From assembly GCA_015143295.1 (NCBI GenBank), contig CM026554.1:28905531-28969530 (forward strand): DNA of 64,000 nt, read 5' to 3'. The position numbers were made by a program, and so were the translations under genes. Shown here in pieces: positions 22,561 through 34,981 of this stretch. Numbering within the stretch: the first letter of the stretch is position 1; each line of letters opens with the position of its first letter. The DNA is from Tetracentron sinense. Its lineage: Eukaryota; Streptophyta; Magnoliopsida; Trochodendrales; Trochodendraceae. A model generated the notes under the pieces. The model made no database searches. It saw only the letters and a list, made by a program, of their open reading frames with translations, and was not told the origin of the DNA.

Positions 22561-22569
22561 ATGAAGTAT

Positions 22570-23322
22570 GAGCCAATGAGATCGTGCGGTCAACTTGACC
22601 GCACTGTATGTTTCCTGTTTTCTAATCTTAATCACAGTTAGTTAGTGGGTATTCAAAAAGAGGGTGTGGACCAATGAGATCACACGGTCGGCTTGAAAGC
22701 CGCACAGAGTGGTCCACTTTCCAAAATCTTAGTTTTAATTTAGTTAAGCTTAACCAAGGTTAAAGGGGGTGTTAAAAGGAAGAACGCGGACAAAGGGGTA
22801 AGATATGAAACGGATCCATGGGTCCGCTAAGCACTGCTTGTTCGGGTGGGTCCGTATTTCATTTAATGGTACACCCCACCGTCTACCAGAACCCATTAAT
22901 GAAAATTTTAATGAAACATATAGGTAGATGAAATGAAAAGGAAGGAGTATAACAGTAATTAAAATAAAAAAATAAAAAAAAATCCTGATCTATCTTCATC
23001 TTCTTAATATTCCGGTTGGTTGTCGTTAAGATGTGGAAAGGGGCATGGTAGTGTGGAGGGGGAGAAGCAGGTAATAATGGTATTGATCAGTTATCACACC
23101 AAAAGGAAAAGGAAAACCAATATTGGAGGCTTCTTTTGCATGGTTTTCTTCAACCACCTCTCAGTCAAATACACCTCCACATGATCTCTCATACAATACC
23201 CATTTCTCCATTTTCAGTTTCCCACATCTTTCTCTCCTTCCTCAGCTCTCTCTCTCTCTCTCACACACAGTTTTATATACATATTTATATAAGCTAGCTT
23301 CTGATCAGATATATCTCCTTTA
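22570..23322 (+). promoter_or_regulatory. Upstream region and probable 5' UTR of ABCG11
   Basis: No coding sequence is seen. It contains another copy of the TTAAGCTTAACC..GTTAAAAGG dispersed motif (22740-22800) and, near the gene, a pyrimidine-rich CT repeat (about 23240-23268), typical of plant 5' leaders. TATA-like strings at 23272-23292 are too close to the ATG to be a convincing promoter. Confidence 0.45.
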
Positions 23323-26300
23323 ATGGGGAGCTCTAGGAAGAATGTTATGGAGATAGAGCAAAGCAAGGCACCTGGGAATGGGGTTGTGATGGGGAGTCTG
23401 AGTCCTCTGAGTGAGAGCCTGTGGAAGGAGAAGACTAATGCAGAATTTGTGGGGGATGTCTCAGCGAGGCTCACTTGGAAGGATCTGACTGTGATGGTTA
23501 CTCTCAGTGATGGAGGGACACAGAATGTTTTGGAGGGACTTAGTGGGTACGCCGAGCCCGGGAGCCTGACGGCCCTCATGGGTCCGTCTGGTTCGGGAAA
23601 GTCGACGCTGCTCGATGCTCTCTCTAGTCGCCTGGCTACTAATGCCTTCCTCTCTGGAACCATTCTCCTTAATGGCCGAAAGACAAAGCTGACTTTTGGA
23701 GCGGCGGTGAGTAGTGATTTGTTTCATATTACCTCTTGTCTTTATGCCTGCCACGGGGCTAGCCGGAAATTAAAATTTTATGGGAAGTTAGTCTAAAATT
23801 CCTGAATTACTCTGTTTTCCTCTGGCTTGAGTTTAGAAAAACAATTCAGTTTTTATGTTTATTCCATCTGCATATTTTGATAATCTTGGGGTTTTTCCTT
23901 GTTAACCTATTCACTGGAGTTTCTCCAAAATGAAAGCCTCTCACTTTTACAGTTATATATTATCAGATTATTCAAACACAAACTGCTTAATTTATTTTGT
24001 ATTCTGTTTGTGTTTGTTTTAGTGAAGTGAAAATTATGATGCATGTTTTATAACCCCAGGCATACGTGACCCAAGATGAGAACTTGATCGGTACTCTAAC
24101 AGTAAGGGAAACGATATCCTACTCGGCTAGCCTCCGTCTCCCCGATAAGATGGATTGGTCAGATAAGAGAGCTTTGGTGGAGAGCACCATCATCGAAATG
24201 GGTCTTCAAGATTGCGCCGATACAGTAATTGGCAACTGGCATTTGCGCGGGATCAGTGGAGGAGAGAGGAGGAGGGTCAGCATTGCTATTGAGATCCTGA
24301 TGAGGCCTAGATTGCTCTTTCTCGACGAGCCCACCAGCGGACTCGATAGGTTGCCATTGCTCTTAAAACTTTTTTTCCATTTATGATCATCTAGGAAGGA
24401 AACTAAGAGAGTCTATGTTTGCTTGTCTTCTAGATCTTGCTCATTCCTAGTGTCTTCTCCTTTCCTTTACACTGCTATATTTTGATTAACCACCTTAATT
24501 TTACTTGTTTTTATTACATCTCTTTTGCCCCTTTTCATGAATTTAGTTGTATTCTATTGGTTTTGCACCGATTCTTTCCTTGTTCCCCCAGAAATTTCTT
24601 TGTTGGGTTACCGAAAATTTCATTTATTATGGTCTCTGTTCTGGATTTTGTGGTCAGTGCTTCGGCCTTCTTCGTGACCCAGACGCTACGTGGTCTATCG
24701 AGAGATGGACGAACTGTCATTGCCTCAATTCACCAGCCGAGTAGTGAGGTTTTTGAGCTCTTTGATCGCTTGTACTTGCTGTCTGGTGGAAAGACAGTTT
24801 ACTTTGGGCAGGCATCAGAGGCATATGAGGTGAGAATACTCGCCCTGTTCTTACTTGCACTCGTAATTTTGCAGAAAAATGAGCTCTCATCTCTTGAATA
24901 CTGTGTGCAGTTCTTTGCACAAGCTGGATTCCCTTGCCCAGCTTTGAGGAACCCATCTGATCATTTCCTGAGGTGCATAAATTCCGATTTCGATAAAGTC
25001 AAAGCCACTCTAAAAGGATCCATGAAGCTGCGAGTACTATCTTCGATTCTTCTACTCCTATGCCTATAATTGTTGTTGTTTGTGATTGCCCCTTTGATCT
25101 ATAGCTCCCACCTATAGGAATCAACAGCTAATGTTTTTTTTTTCTTCTTCCTTTGAATCAGTTTGAGAGGACTGACGATCCTCTGGAGAGGATAACTACA
25201 GCAGAAGCTATCCGGACGCTAATTGATTTCTATTCCTCTTCTCAGTACAATTATGCGGCAAAAGAGAGAGTTGAGGAGATATCCAAAGTTGTGAGTACTT
25301 TTTATACCAAGTCTTGAGCTTCTGATCATCTTCAAGGCTCTTTCTGGACTATGATCAATTAGATACTTCCCCCTAGCTGATGGGCCCTTCCTATCTGTTG
25401 GCATTTTTAGATAAGGATAAGTTGGTTTAATTTTCTTCTCATGTGCCGCAGAAAGGAACCGTGCTGCATTCAGGAGGGAGTCAGGCTAGTTTCTTGATGC
25501 AGGCTTTCACCTTAACCAAGCGCTCATTCGTCAACATGTCAAGAGACTTTGGGTATTACTGGCTGAGGCTTGTGATTTACATTGTGGTTACTGTCTGCAT
25601 CGGAACAATCTACTTGGATGTTGGGACGGGCTACAATTCCATTCTGGTATTACTTTTTTTTATCTTTTGAGTGCTTTGTAAATGTATTTCACTCTCTGTA
25701 ACAATTTCCGCTATCTTATCTAAGGGGTGATATTGAGATTCCATATTTCCTTATTTTATACCAGACCATACCATTACCCCAACTCAATCAAAATCAAGAA
25801 CCTAGAAATAGAAAAGCTTGGAATTTAAGTAGCACAGGAGCCTGTTATGACTTGTCGACTACGGACTTCCTTTCCTCGTAACTGAGGAACAAATACTCAA
25901 CAGCAACTAAAATACAGAACTCTGGATTACCGTAAACTAAAATAAAGAACTCTCAAGTGGAAAACTTGAAACTTACTGTGAGACTAACTCTAGGCAAACT
26001 AATGTTGATGCATAAACCTGACTTCTTGTTTACTTAGAATTTACTTACTACTAGTCAACACTTAAGACTCAAGGCAAACCAAAATTGAAAGCAATTTTCA
26101 AAGCAACTCATGAACCTCCCCAGCCCACCCAGCATTAACAAAAATAGAAGAAAGAAATAAACTGAGTTCATGTAGTCTTTGAGAAAATGTCTTCTGAAGT
26201 TACTATGAAACAGGCCAGAGGTTCGTGTGCTTCTTTCGTCTTTGGGTTTGTCACATTCATGTCGATTGGAGGGTTCCCTTCATTTGTTGAAGATATGAAG

Positions 26301-27590
26301 GTGAGTATTGATCTCATGCAACTAGCACCAAGATTATTTAGATGAAACTTTAAAGCTGGTAGTTTTTGAAATTGTGCTTTGCCAATTCCTGCAGGTTTTT
26401 CAGAGAGAGAGAATGAATGGTCACTATGGCGTGACTGCATTTGTCATCAGCAACACTCTCTCTGCAATGCCATTCCTGATCATGATAACCTTTCTCTCCG
26501 GAACCATCTGCTACTTCATGGTTCACCTCCATCCGGGGTTCATCCATTATCTCTTCTTCGTCTTGTGCCTATACGCAAGTGTCACAGTAGTTGAGAGCTT
26601 GATGATGGCCATAGCCAGTGTCGTCCCCAACTTCCTCATGGGAATCATCATTGGGGCTGGAATTCAGGTAAAGCTGCCCTGGTTTCCACAAAGCTCCATT
26701 TTTCGTAATAGACTCGATGGGAGGTCTTATTATAGATTTGAACAACATGAGCATGCAACGAAGCCCATCTTGCCACTTTGTCCGGGCTTGAGAATACTCA
26801 GTACAAGCTCCAAACAAACTCCTTCACAAAGTTGTGAATTTTTCAGTGATAAAGCTGAGCTGAACTTGGAAATCGACACAAACTAGTTTCAGACCCAATA
26901 CAGATAGTTTCAAGCATCAAACTATAAGACCAGCATTCGCGGAACAAATGCAAAATTTTTAGGACCTTTTATTTCGTTTTTAATTCATTAGTACCATTGA
27001 TAATTTGAGCATGACTTCTTTTTTTCATGGATCAGGGAATTTTCATGTTAGTTTCGGGGTACTTCAGGCTCCCAAAGGACATCCCAAAGCCCGTCTGGCG
27101 ATACCCCATGTCTTACATCAGTTTCCACTTCTGGGCCTTACAGGTAAAGGGGGACCAGCCGAAATCTGGGTTCTTTTCTACAGATCATTAGAATGCTGCT
27201 GAAGTTTTTACAGATCAAATTATGCTTATACTTTCTACCGCACAGGGCCAATACCAAAATGATCTGAGGGGCTTGGTTTTCGATAACCAGACACCCGATG
27301 GTCCCAAGATTCCTGGCGAGTACATACTTGAATATGTGTTCCAAATCGATGTGAACCGCTCAAAATGGGTGAATCTCAGTGTACTCTTTAGCATGATCAT
27401 CATCTACAGAATGATATTCTTTATCACAATCAAGATCAACGAGGACGTGACACCATGGGTTAGAGGGTACATTGCAAGGCGCAGGATCCAACAGAAGAAG
27501 AATGGAAATCAGAATAAGATAGTAACACCGGATCGCCTCGCCAAATCTCCTTCCCTCAGGACCTATGTGGCTGGAACTAGTAAACGATAG
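23323..27590 (+). CDS. ABCG11: ABC transporter G family member 11 homologue (half-size cuticular lipid exporter)
   Basis: Ten exons: 23323-23706, 24060-24349, 24658-24829, 24911-25033, 25162-25290, 25452-25646, 26214-26300, 26395-26667, 27036-27143, 27246-27590. All junctions are GT..AG and in phase, giving 701 residues, close to Arabidopsis ABCG11. Walker [10 protein letters not shown] is at 87-95, the signature ISGGE at 193-197 and Walker B LLFLDEP at 213-219. The ABC2 membrane domain follows ([20 protein letters not shown], then [38 protein letters not shown]). The tail [13 protein letters not shown] is typical of this subfamily. A downstream ATG at 23347 (MEIEQSK) aligns with the Arabidopsis start and may be used instead. 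In Arabidopsis the plasma-membrane dimer exports wax and cutin precursors from epidermal cells. No disabling change is seen. Confidence 0.95.
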
Positions 27591-28019
27591 AAGAAGCTGG
27601 CTGAAACTTTCATAGCAAAGTATGATTTTACAGTAATAGTAATAGCAATTTCAGTTTTAAACCATGATTTCATTTACACAGAGATGATGGGTTTGATTTT
27701 TATATTGATGATAAAGTTTAAGGCAAAGGTTGTTGGGAAATCTTTTCTATTCATGTACTGTTAGATAGATAAGGAATTGCTTAGCTTCTTATATTTGTTG
27801 CTTTCATGGGGGGTTTTCGTGAGGCTAATGATGAAGACAATTGGCAGAGATATTTTAGCAGAGGTGGGTGTATGTCACATGAGAATCTGAATGCAGCATT
27901 TATTTTCATGTGGGGTGGTAGATGAGCGTTTGAAAGAGACTTGGCAAAGAGATGGGTTGTGGGGCTACTGGGTCTTTTAAAAACCAGTAAATGTAGTCAT
28001 CATTGCATTCTATCTTAAC
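27591..28019 (+). other. 3' flank of ABCG11
   Basis: Probable 3' UTR and flank. It is T/A-rich, with no canonical AATAAA in the first 250 bp. No other gene is visible. Confidence 0.4.
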
Positions 28020-28157
28020 CCCGCCTCTTGCGCCAGTGGTGGGGTGTGGCCTCTAAGGTCTAGGGATCCAATCCCCCCTGGGTGATGAGTGCGCAAGAGC
28101 TCCAATCCCCTAACTGAACTAACATAGGTAAATGATATCCGAAAAAAAAATAAAAAA
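28020..28157 (+). mobile_element. tRNA-derived SINE-like fragment
   Basis: TGCGCCAGTGG resembles a pol III A box, and GGATCCAATCC about 35 bp later resembles a B box. The segment ends in an A-rich tail (28140-28157). The layout fits a plant SINE head. I see no clear target duplication and cannot name a family. Confidence 0.4.
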
Positions 28158-29083
28158 ATTCTCCATCCCTGTATGCATTTCTGCATGAATGGGTTTGGTT
28201 GAGTATGTTTTTTTTTGGTAATCTCGTTTCTTTGGGTTAAGCTGGGTTAGTATCTGCTCTAAATGCCTAGTATCTGCTGTTGGTATGTTGTGCAACTTCT
28301 TTTTTAATACAAGAACATTGCACCTAGTAAAAAATAAAAAAATTAAGAACAGAGGAACAATTATAGTAAATATCAAATAAAACACCTCCCTGGGTGCTAC
28401 AGGGACTCTGTTTTGAGTCCTTTGAGTCAGGTGGTTGATATCACCATCAATTTATTAACCTTAGATAAATGACGTCTTCCATCAAATATATCTTTACTTC
28501 TATACTACTACTACTATAACTCAGTTGGTCTCCATGTGGCTTTTTTTCCAAGGACTCTATTTGACTTCTAAATTGTTGTCATATGTCACCTTCTTATTAA
28601 AGATTGACAATAGACCACACTTCAACCCAGTAAGTATCTTATTAAATACTTAATTAATCCCTCTCCCTCCCTGTTATCTCCCTAACCAACCTCCTCGTAC
28701 TACTATATACTGGTTGGTTCCACGTGGTACCTCTCGTAGTCCACGATTTGTAATTCAAGTTAACGCCACATGTCAGCTTACATGCCACACCCTCTAACAA
28801 GATTGTGCCACATCATTCACTTAATACCTATTAAATAAAACAGATACATTAATGATTGTATATGTCTAATTAAATTTATTACTGTCACTCTCTACCTCTC
28901 CTCGCACCCATTGATCCCCCCAAACTAAAACACACTCTCTCTCTGATCCCTTTGAATCCCCTAGCCTACATCTCTCTCTCTCATTAGTACCCCAACCCCC
29001 ATTACCCTCCCCCATTGGTCTCCCTTAGCCTTTCATCTCTCTATCATTTCTCATTAATTACCTACCTCCATTAATCTACCCTG
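28158..29083. other. AT-rich intergenic DNA
   Basis: No gene or recognisable element. It contains CT-rich microsatellite-like stretches near 28930-29060. Confidence 0.5.
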
Positions 29084-29245
29084 CAATGCTAGGTCCAATT
29101 TCCAGTTGTCCACTCTCCCTTATTTTAATGCAAGAAGACAAAAAGTACAACACTTTTTTATGGGTTCCATCACTTTTATTTTTATTTTTTGTTTAAAATA
29201 AAATTAGTAAAAACAACTGGAGAGTGGATAGCCGTAGCATTGCTC
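29084..29245. mobile_element. Hairpin MITE
   Basis: Inverted ends: GCAATGCTAGGTCCAATTTC and CAGTTGTCCACTCTCC on the left pair with GGAGAGTGGATAGCCGTAGC and ATTGC on the right. The loop is A/T-rich. It shares AATGCTAGGTCCA with the hairpin at 52839. The family is not identified. Confidence 0.6.
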
Positions 29246-29464
29246 TTTGTCAATTATAACAATAACAATCATACAATCAGGTGGCTCTTGGAAATAGCTT
29301 TCATTCAAATACTTCCCTCAAAACTAAACTAAGGATGTCGGAATATAGTAGCTGTTTTCTATATCTGTTGACAATGATAAAGTGTAATTTATAATGCTCT
29401 TTAATTTTTTTATAAAAAATTCATGTCTTTTACCATCCTGTGCATCGCACAGGGTATTTACTAA

Positions 29465-29907
29465 TATATATAGAAAGAGAAAGAGAATAAAGAGTTAGTA
29501 CAATAAAAGCAACTATAAAAAAAATTAAACAGGAAAAAAAAAATAAAGAAGAGGGAAGTGAGGGTTACTTCAGTGTTGTTGCCTGTGCATGACTATCTTG
29601 TGTTTCTTCATTCTTGCTCTTCCTAGTTCAACAAAGGTGGGTAGAGGGTTTGGGCTTTTCTCAAATTAAAAGGCTAGGGTTATGTTTTTGTTTTCCCAAA
29701 GATAAGGAAGGTGAGGTCTCCGGTTACAAGCTAGAGCTTTTGAGACCCATTATCATGGATTCCAAAACAAGCATAAGGGTCCATTCTTTTGCTGAGACTT
29801 ATAAAGCCCGACACTTTACAATTTTTGTCATTTTACAATATGCATTTTCTTTTGAGAGCGAGCGGTATCATGTTTTTAGTCTCTTGGGTTGCAATCCCAT
29901 CGAGAGA
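29465..29907. repeat. Left copy of a 440-bp direct duplication
   Basis: It matches 35463-35900 over its length, sharing GAGTTAGTACAATA, GTGTTGTTGCCTGTG and GGTCTCTTGGGTTGCAAT-like blocks. Frames inside are not conserved as protein and have no recognised domain. The copies flank the copia element and about 0.75 kb of other DNA. Confidence 0.85.
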
Positions 29908-30057
29908 CCAAGCATCAACTTTCTCCGGCAAAGTTCAAACCTCCACACCTATAGCTTCTTTTTCGGCAGTCAACTTGTAAGTAGAGAATGAGGTTATTGG
30001 GAACTCTAGCAAAGAGTAGTGTGGTTTGAGGGTTTTGAGAGAGAAAAATGTGATAGA

Positions 30058-30081
30058 GATAGGGATAGGGATAGGGATAGG
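30058..30081. repeat. GATAGG hexanucleotide repeat, 4 copies
   Basis: A short perfect tandem array of ATAGGG units. Confidence 0.85.
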
Positions 30082-30171
30082 ATGCCTAATCAACATGTCT
30101 ATATCTCTCTTATCACAATCTCTTAAAATATCTCAAATATTTTTTTGAATTAAGAGGTTAATACTAATCTA

Positions 30172-30490
30172 TGTTAACATATCAAGAGAGATACGAGAGA
30201 TATCTTCTAAGAATCTATCTCAACCAACTAAGGAATCACAACTAAGTGAAGAGATCACATGAGCTGGATATTCTGGACTCCTTCCATAAGGGATGTTTAG
30301 AATCCTATCAAAATAGGAACATTACAAAACGTGTAAATCTAAAGGATCTACCAACCGTGTAAATCAAAAGAATCCTATCACAATAGGAATTCTAATGTGC
30401 TGTACCTATTGTCTTTAAATACATAAGATCCTCTCCCCTATTGATTAACGAGGCAGAGAGTTTTTCCTCAATTGTTTTACAGCTTTCACA
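30172..30490 (+). repeat. 5' LTR of the copia element
   Basis: TGTTAACATATC..GCTTTCACA, 319 bp. A TAAATACATAAG string near 30417 may be the TATA region. Confidence 0.95.
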
Positions 30491-30502
30491 TGGTATCAGA
30501 GC
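30491..30502 (+). other. Primer binding site
   Basis: TGGTATCAGAGC, complementary to the 3' end of plant initiator tRNA-Met, directly abuts the LTR. Confidence 0.9.
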
Positions 30503-30531
30503 GATCATAGGAGAGTTCCTATTCGATCTTC

Positions 30532-31157
30532 ATGGCCTCTTCTTCATTACCTAATGGTATGAATCTTGTTAGCATCAAGTTAGATCGTGACAACTATCTC
30601 ATATGGAAGAGCCAATTCATACCTGTTCTTCGGGCGAACAAACTCATGAGCTTTGTGGATGGTTCCTCATTATGCCCTTCCCAATTTCTCGAAGATGATA
30701 AGGGGCAGCCAACCAACATTGTTAATCCAGCCTATGACAATTAGCAAGAACGAGACTCTCTTGTCCTTCTATGGATTAACGCTACTCTAACATCACCTGT
30801 GTTACAACATGTTGCTGGCCTTTAGACCTCGCGTGAGGTTTGGTTGCGACTCGAGCGTCTTCATCTTATCCAATCTCGCTCTCGGGTCCTACAATTGAAA
30901 CAACAATTTCAATCCCTTAAGAAAGGAGGTATGTCAATCACCGACTATTTGGACAAAATGAAAGGAATTGTGGATTCCTTAGAGGCCGTGGGCCAACCCG
31001 TATCTGATTATGACTTGTGTAACCAAGTCCTCAATGGCCTTGGTCAGGAGTATGGCCCGTTCATACCTCGGTTCTCAATCGTGATTCTCCCATACTATTT
31101 GATGATCTTTTTGGGCAACTACTCACTTTTGAAATTCGCTTAGAGTCACATGCATCT
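30532..31157 (+). pseudogene. Copia gag, N-terminal part
   Basis: It starts MASSSLPNGMNLVSIKLDRD and continues NYLIWKSQFIPVLRANKLMS, the copia gag-N region. UBN2-type gag follows (VLQLKQQFQSLKKGGMSITD, then YLDKMKGIVDSLEAVGQPV, VLNGLGQEYGPF). In-frame stops lie at 30742-30744 and near 30823, and a frameshift between about 31080 and 31158 leads into the next block. The frame fuses to pol in functional relatives. Confidence 0.92.
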
Positions 31158-32981
31158 ATGCACGGTTCTGATAAACCGTCCACAACTCTCTTTACTAATA
31201 GTGCTTCACAGGCTCGTTCTCAAGGCCGTAGCACATATCAGGGCCGTTCAGATAATTACCGTGGTCGTGGTCGAGGCCACTATGGTGGAGGACGTGGAAA
31301 TTCTCCACAAGCAGCTCAGCCTCATCAAAGTCCTACTGCCAAACCAAACTCCAACAATACTTGTCAGATTTGCAATCGGGTTGGGCATAATGCCCTAGAC
31401 TGCTTTCACCGCCTTGATCTCTCTTATCAAGGCCGCCAACCGCCTCAAAAGCTTCAAGCAATGGTTGCATCTAAACAAGCCTCCTCAACATGGTATACCG
31501 ACACCAGGGCTACGAATCATGTCACTGCTGATCTAAGTAACCTCTCTCTGCACTCCGAGTATGATGGTCCTGATAGTGTTGCCATTGCTAATGGTAAAAC
31601 TCTTCCTATATCTCATGTGGGCACAACCAAGCTTTCCCATAATAATAACCTATTTCATCTTGATCACATCCTTCATGTTCCTCACATGAAAACTAACCTT
31701 ATATCTGTCTCTCAATTCACTAAAGATAATAATTGTCACTTTATCTTCACTGATTCTGATTTTTTTGTGAAGGACAATTCCACGGGGAGGACCCTCTTCC
31801 AAGGACGGATTCGTGATGGCATATATCCTATTCAGCTTCCTCTTTCTGCTAGTCACTCTCCTTCGGCATTCAACACGGTTCGGCTTAGTAGTTCTATTTG
31901 GCATCACCGCCTTGGTCACCTGGCACCGCCCATCATGGCTAGTTTATCTAAGGAGTTATCCCTCTCTGGATCGTCCAAGCTTTCTTCTATTTGTTCCTCT
32001 TGTCAAATGGGAAAAAGTTCTCGTTTACCATTTAGCATGTCTGAGTCTGTCACTAATTTTCCTCTTGAACTTGTTCACACCGATGTGTGGGGACCAACTC
32101 TCGAATTATCAATAAATGGATACAAGTTTTATGTTAGTTTTATTGATGATTTTAGTCGATACTGTTGGATTTTTCCTCTTCAATTCAAATCTGAAATTTA
32201 TGAGACCTTTGTTCGCTTTAAAGCTCTCGTGGAAAATATGTTTGATAGAAAGATTAAATCCCTTCAAACTGATGGGGGTGGCGAATATACAAGCTTTCAT
32301 TTTAAAAGTTTCTTGTCTATTTCTGACATTTCTCATCGTATTTCCTACCCCCACACTCCCCAACAAAATGGTCTAGCGGAGCTTAAGCACCGCCACATTG
32401 TTGAGACTGGCCTTACACTCCTCACCCATGCTCACCTTCCTCCTCGCTTTTGGTTTGATGCATTTACAACCGTTGTGTTTTTAATTAACCGTCTTCCAAC
32501 ACGTGTGCTTGATAATATATCTCCATATGAAAAATTATTTCAGCAAGTGCCCAACTATGCTCTCTTGCGTAGCTTCGGTTGTGTTTGTTTTCCCGTCCTT
32601 CGTGCCTACATGACTAATAAGCTCACTCCCCGTACATCCAAATGTGTCTTTCTTGGATACAGTCTTAATCATCGTGGCTATAAATGCATGGATATTCACA
32701 TGGGTCGCATTTATCTTTCCCGACATGTTGTCTTTGATGAAGATCATTTTCCATTTGCTGAAAATGATTTGGCCAACACATCCGATGGAAATACAGAGGA
32801 ATCCTCCCCCACCATCCTTGGCCTTGCCCCCTCAGCCCCCATCCCTACTATTCTGGCACCTAGCACTTCCTTACCATTACCATCACCACCTCAAGCCTCT
32901 CCCTCTACTCCAACACCGACTACTACCCCACCAATACCCCAAGTATCATACCCGAGCCTTTCCCTTCCTCACAACCCATGA
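31158..32981 (+). pseudogene. Copia gag zinc knuckle, protease and integrase
   Basis: 607 open residues. The zinc knuckle CQICNRVGHNALDC is at 69-82, after an Arg/Gly-rich region. The protease region reads WYTDTRATNHVTADL near 112, where family members have D-S-G, so the catalytic triplet is changed. The integrase zinc-binding region contains WHHRLGHLAPP and CSSCQMGKSS. Core aspartates sit in LVHTDVWGP and LQTDGGGEYTS, and the third acidic region is PHTPQQNGLAE. The frame ends in a Pro/Ser-rich linker. A stop at 32979-32981 separates it from RT. Confidence 0.93.
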
Positions 32982-34748
32982 CTTTGCCTTACCAAACCAC
33001 TGGCCCCCATCACCCCTATGGTATCCGATCGAAATCCGGCATTTTTAAACCCAAAGCCTTGACTTCCTCCACCCGTTATCCACTACCAACAGCTCTAATT
33101 TCAGCTACCACTATGGTTGAACCAAGCTCTTATACCCAGGCCGTCAAATTCCCGGAGTAGAGGGCTGCTATGTCACAAGAGTTCGATGCCCTACAAAAAC
33201 AAGGGACTTGGTCTCTTGTTCCCATGCCATCTGGTAAGAACATTGTGGGTTGTCGGTGGGTATACAAAGTTAAACAAAAAACTGATGGGTCTCTTGAGCG
33301 CTTCAAGGCGCGTCTGGTTGCAAAGGGCTTCCACCAACAACCCAGCGTGGACTATACTGATACCTTCAGTCCGTTGTCAACATGCCACCATTCGCATTGT
33401 ATTAACCCTTGCTGTTCAGAATGGATGGCCTATTCGACAGATGAATGTTCATAATGTCTTCCTTCATGGCATTCTCTCTGAGGAGGTTTTTATGGCACAA
33501 CCCCAGGGCTTCACAGATCCCACTCGACCTACACACGTTTGTCGATTACATAAATCTATTTACGAACTTAAGCAATCGCCTCGGGCATGGTTTTTACGCC
33601 TAACTGATTATTTGAATGGCCTCGGCTTTACTGGTTCTTCTGCTGATACGTCTCTATTTATTCGACGTGTGGGTGAGAGCATCATTTTTCTTTTGATATA
33701 TGTGGATGATATCATTGTCACAGGGAATCAATCTTCGGGCCTCCAAACTCTTCTTGGCGAACTCAATCACCTTTTCGCCATGAAAGACCTTGGTTCCCTT
33801 CACTATTTTCTTGGATTAGAAGCTCATCGCACGCCCCAGGCTCTATATCTATCTCAATCCAAGTATGTTCGCGACTTGCTCACTCGTGCCAAAATGGATG
33901 GAGCTAAGCCCATTAGCTCCCCAGTTGCATCCGGCTTCAAGTTGTCACGCCTTGATGGCGATCCAATTGTCGACGTCACAGAATATAGAAGCATTGTTGG
34001 TGCCTTACAATATGTCACTCTCACTCGACCAGACATTGCCTTCGCAGTCAACCAAGTGTGCCAATTTATGTACTCTCCTCGGTCAGCTCATTGGGCTGCC
34101 GTGAAACGAATCATTCGGTTTCTCAAAGGCTCCATTACTTGTGGCATTATTATCCAGCAGGGTCCTCATAAGTTACATGCGTATTCTGATGCCGATTGGA
34201 CAGGTGATCCGGATGACCGACAATCTACCTCGGGTTATGGAGTATTTTTTGGGTCGAGTCTTATTGCCTGGAGTGCCAAAAAGCAGCCGACAATTGCTCG
34301 CTCCAGTACCGAGTCTAAATATCGCTCCTTGGCCCATACCGCAGCCGAGTTAGCATGGATTCGAATGATCTTGCGTGACCTCGGTGTCTTTCTTAAATCT
34401 CCACCAACCATCTACTGTGACAACATCAGTGCCTTGTCTTTGGCCTCAAATCCAGTCTATCATGCTCGCACAAAGCATGTCGAGATAGACTATCATTTTA
34501 TTCGTGAAAAAGTGGTCCGTGGTGATCTCGATGTTCGCTTTGTGAGTTCAATTGATCAAGTTGCCGATATCTTCACTAAGGGTTTAACCACGGCGCGCTT
34601 TAAACTCCTACAGTCCAAGCTTCACGTCACTGAAGTGCCGCTTTGCTTGCGGGGCCGTGTTAACATATCAAGAGAGATACGAGAGATATCTTCTAAGAAT
34701 CTATCTCAACCAACTAAGGAATCACCACTAAGTGAAGAGATCACATGA
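32982..34748 (+). pseudogene. Copia reverse transcriptase and RNase H
   Basis: The RT lead-in ([46 protein letters not shown]) is in one frame to about 33380. The rest is in another ([41 protein letters not shown]). RNase H follows: LHAYSDADWTGDPDDRQSTS, GSSLIAWSAKKQPTIARSST and KHVEIDYHFIREKV. There is a stop at 33157-33159 and a frameshift near 33380. The YVDD active site and the RNase H aspartates are present, but the ORF is broken. Confidence 0.93.
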
Positions 34749-34976
34749 GTTGGATATTCTGGACTCCTTCCATAAGAGATGTTTAGAATCCTATCAAAAT
34801 AGGAACATTACAAAACGTGTAAATCTAAAGGATCTACCAACCGTGTAAATCAAAAGAATCCTATCACAATAGGAATTCTGATGTGTTGTACCTATTGTCT
34901 TTAAATACATAAGATCCTCTCCTCTATTGATTAACGAGGTAGAGAGTTTTTCCTCAATTGTTTTACAGCTTTCACA
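34658..34976 (+). repeat. 3' LTR of the copia element
   Basis: 319 bp with the same ends as 30172-30490. The RNase H frame runs about 90 bp into it before stopping. Confidence 0.95.
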
Positions 34977-34981
34977 ATCTA

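Larger units (their letters stand above)
30172..34976 (+). mobile_element. Complete Ty1/copia retrotransposon (4.8 kb)
   Basis: LTRs of 319 bp each (30172-30490 and 34658-34976) differ at seven positions by eye, about 2%. An exact 5-bp duplication ATCTA flanks the element (30167-30171, 34977-34981). The primer site TGGTATCAGAGC (initiator tRNA-Met type) follows the 5' LTR directly. Order: gag, protease, integrase, RT, RNase H, the copia order. The compact size and short LTRs suggest the Ale/Retrofit lineage (inference). The coding region has stops and frameshifts. Confidence 0.96.

Noticed and set aside
22246..22641. Two overlapping frames of about 125 residues on opposite strands
   Set aside because: Both are produced by the MITE hairpin at 22269-22560.
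29614..29991. 125-residue plus-strand frame
   Set aside because: It lies in the duplicated block; the second copy does not keep the frame and no domain is seen.
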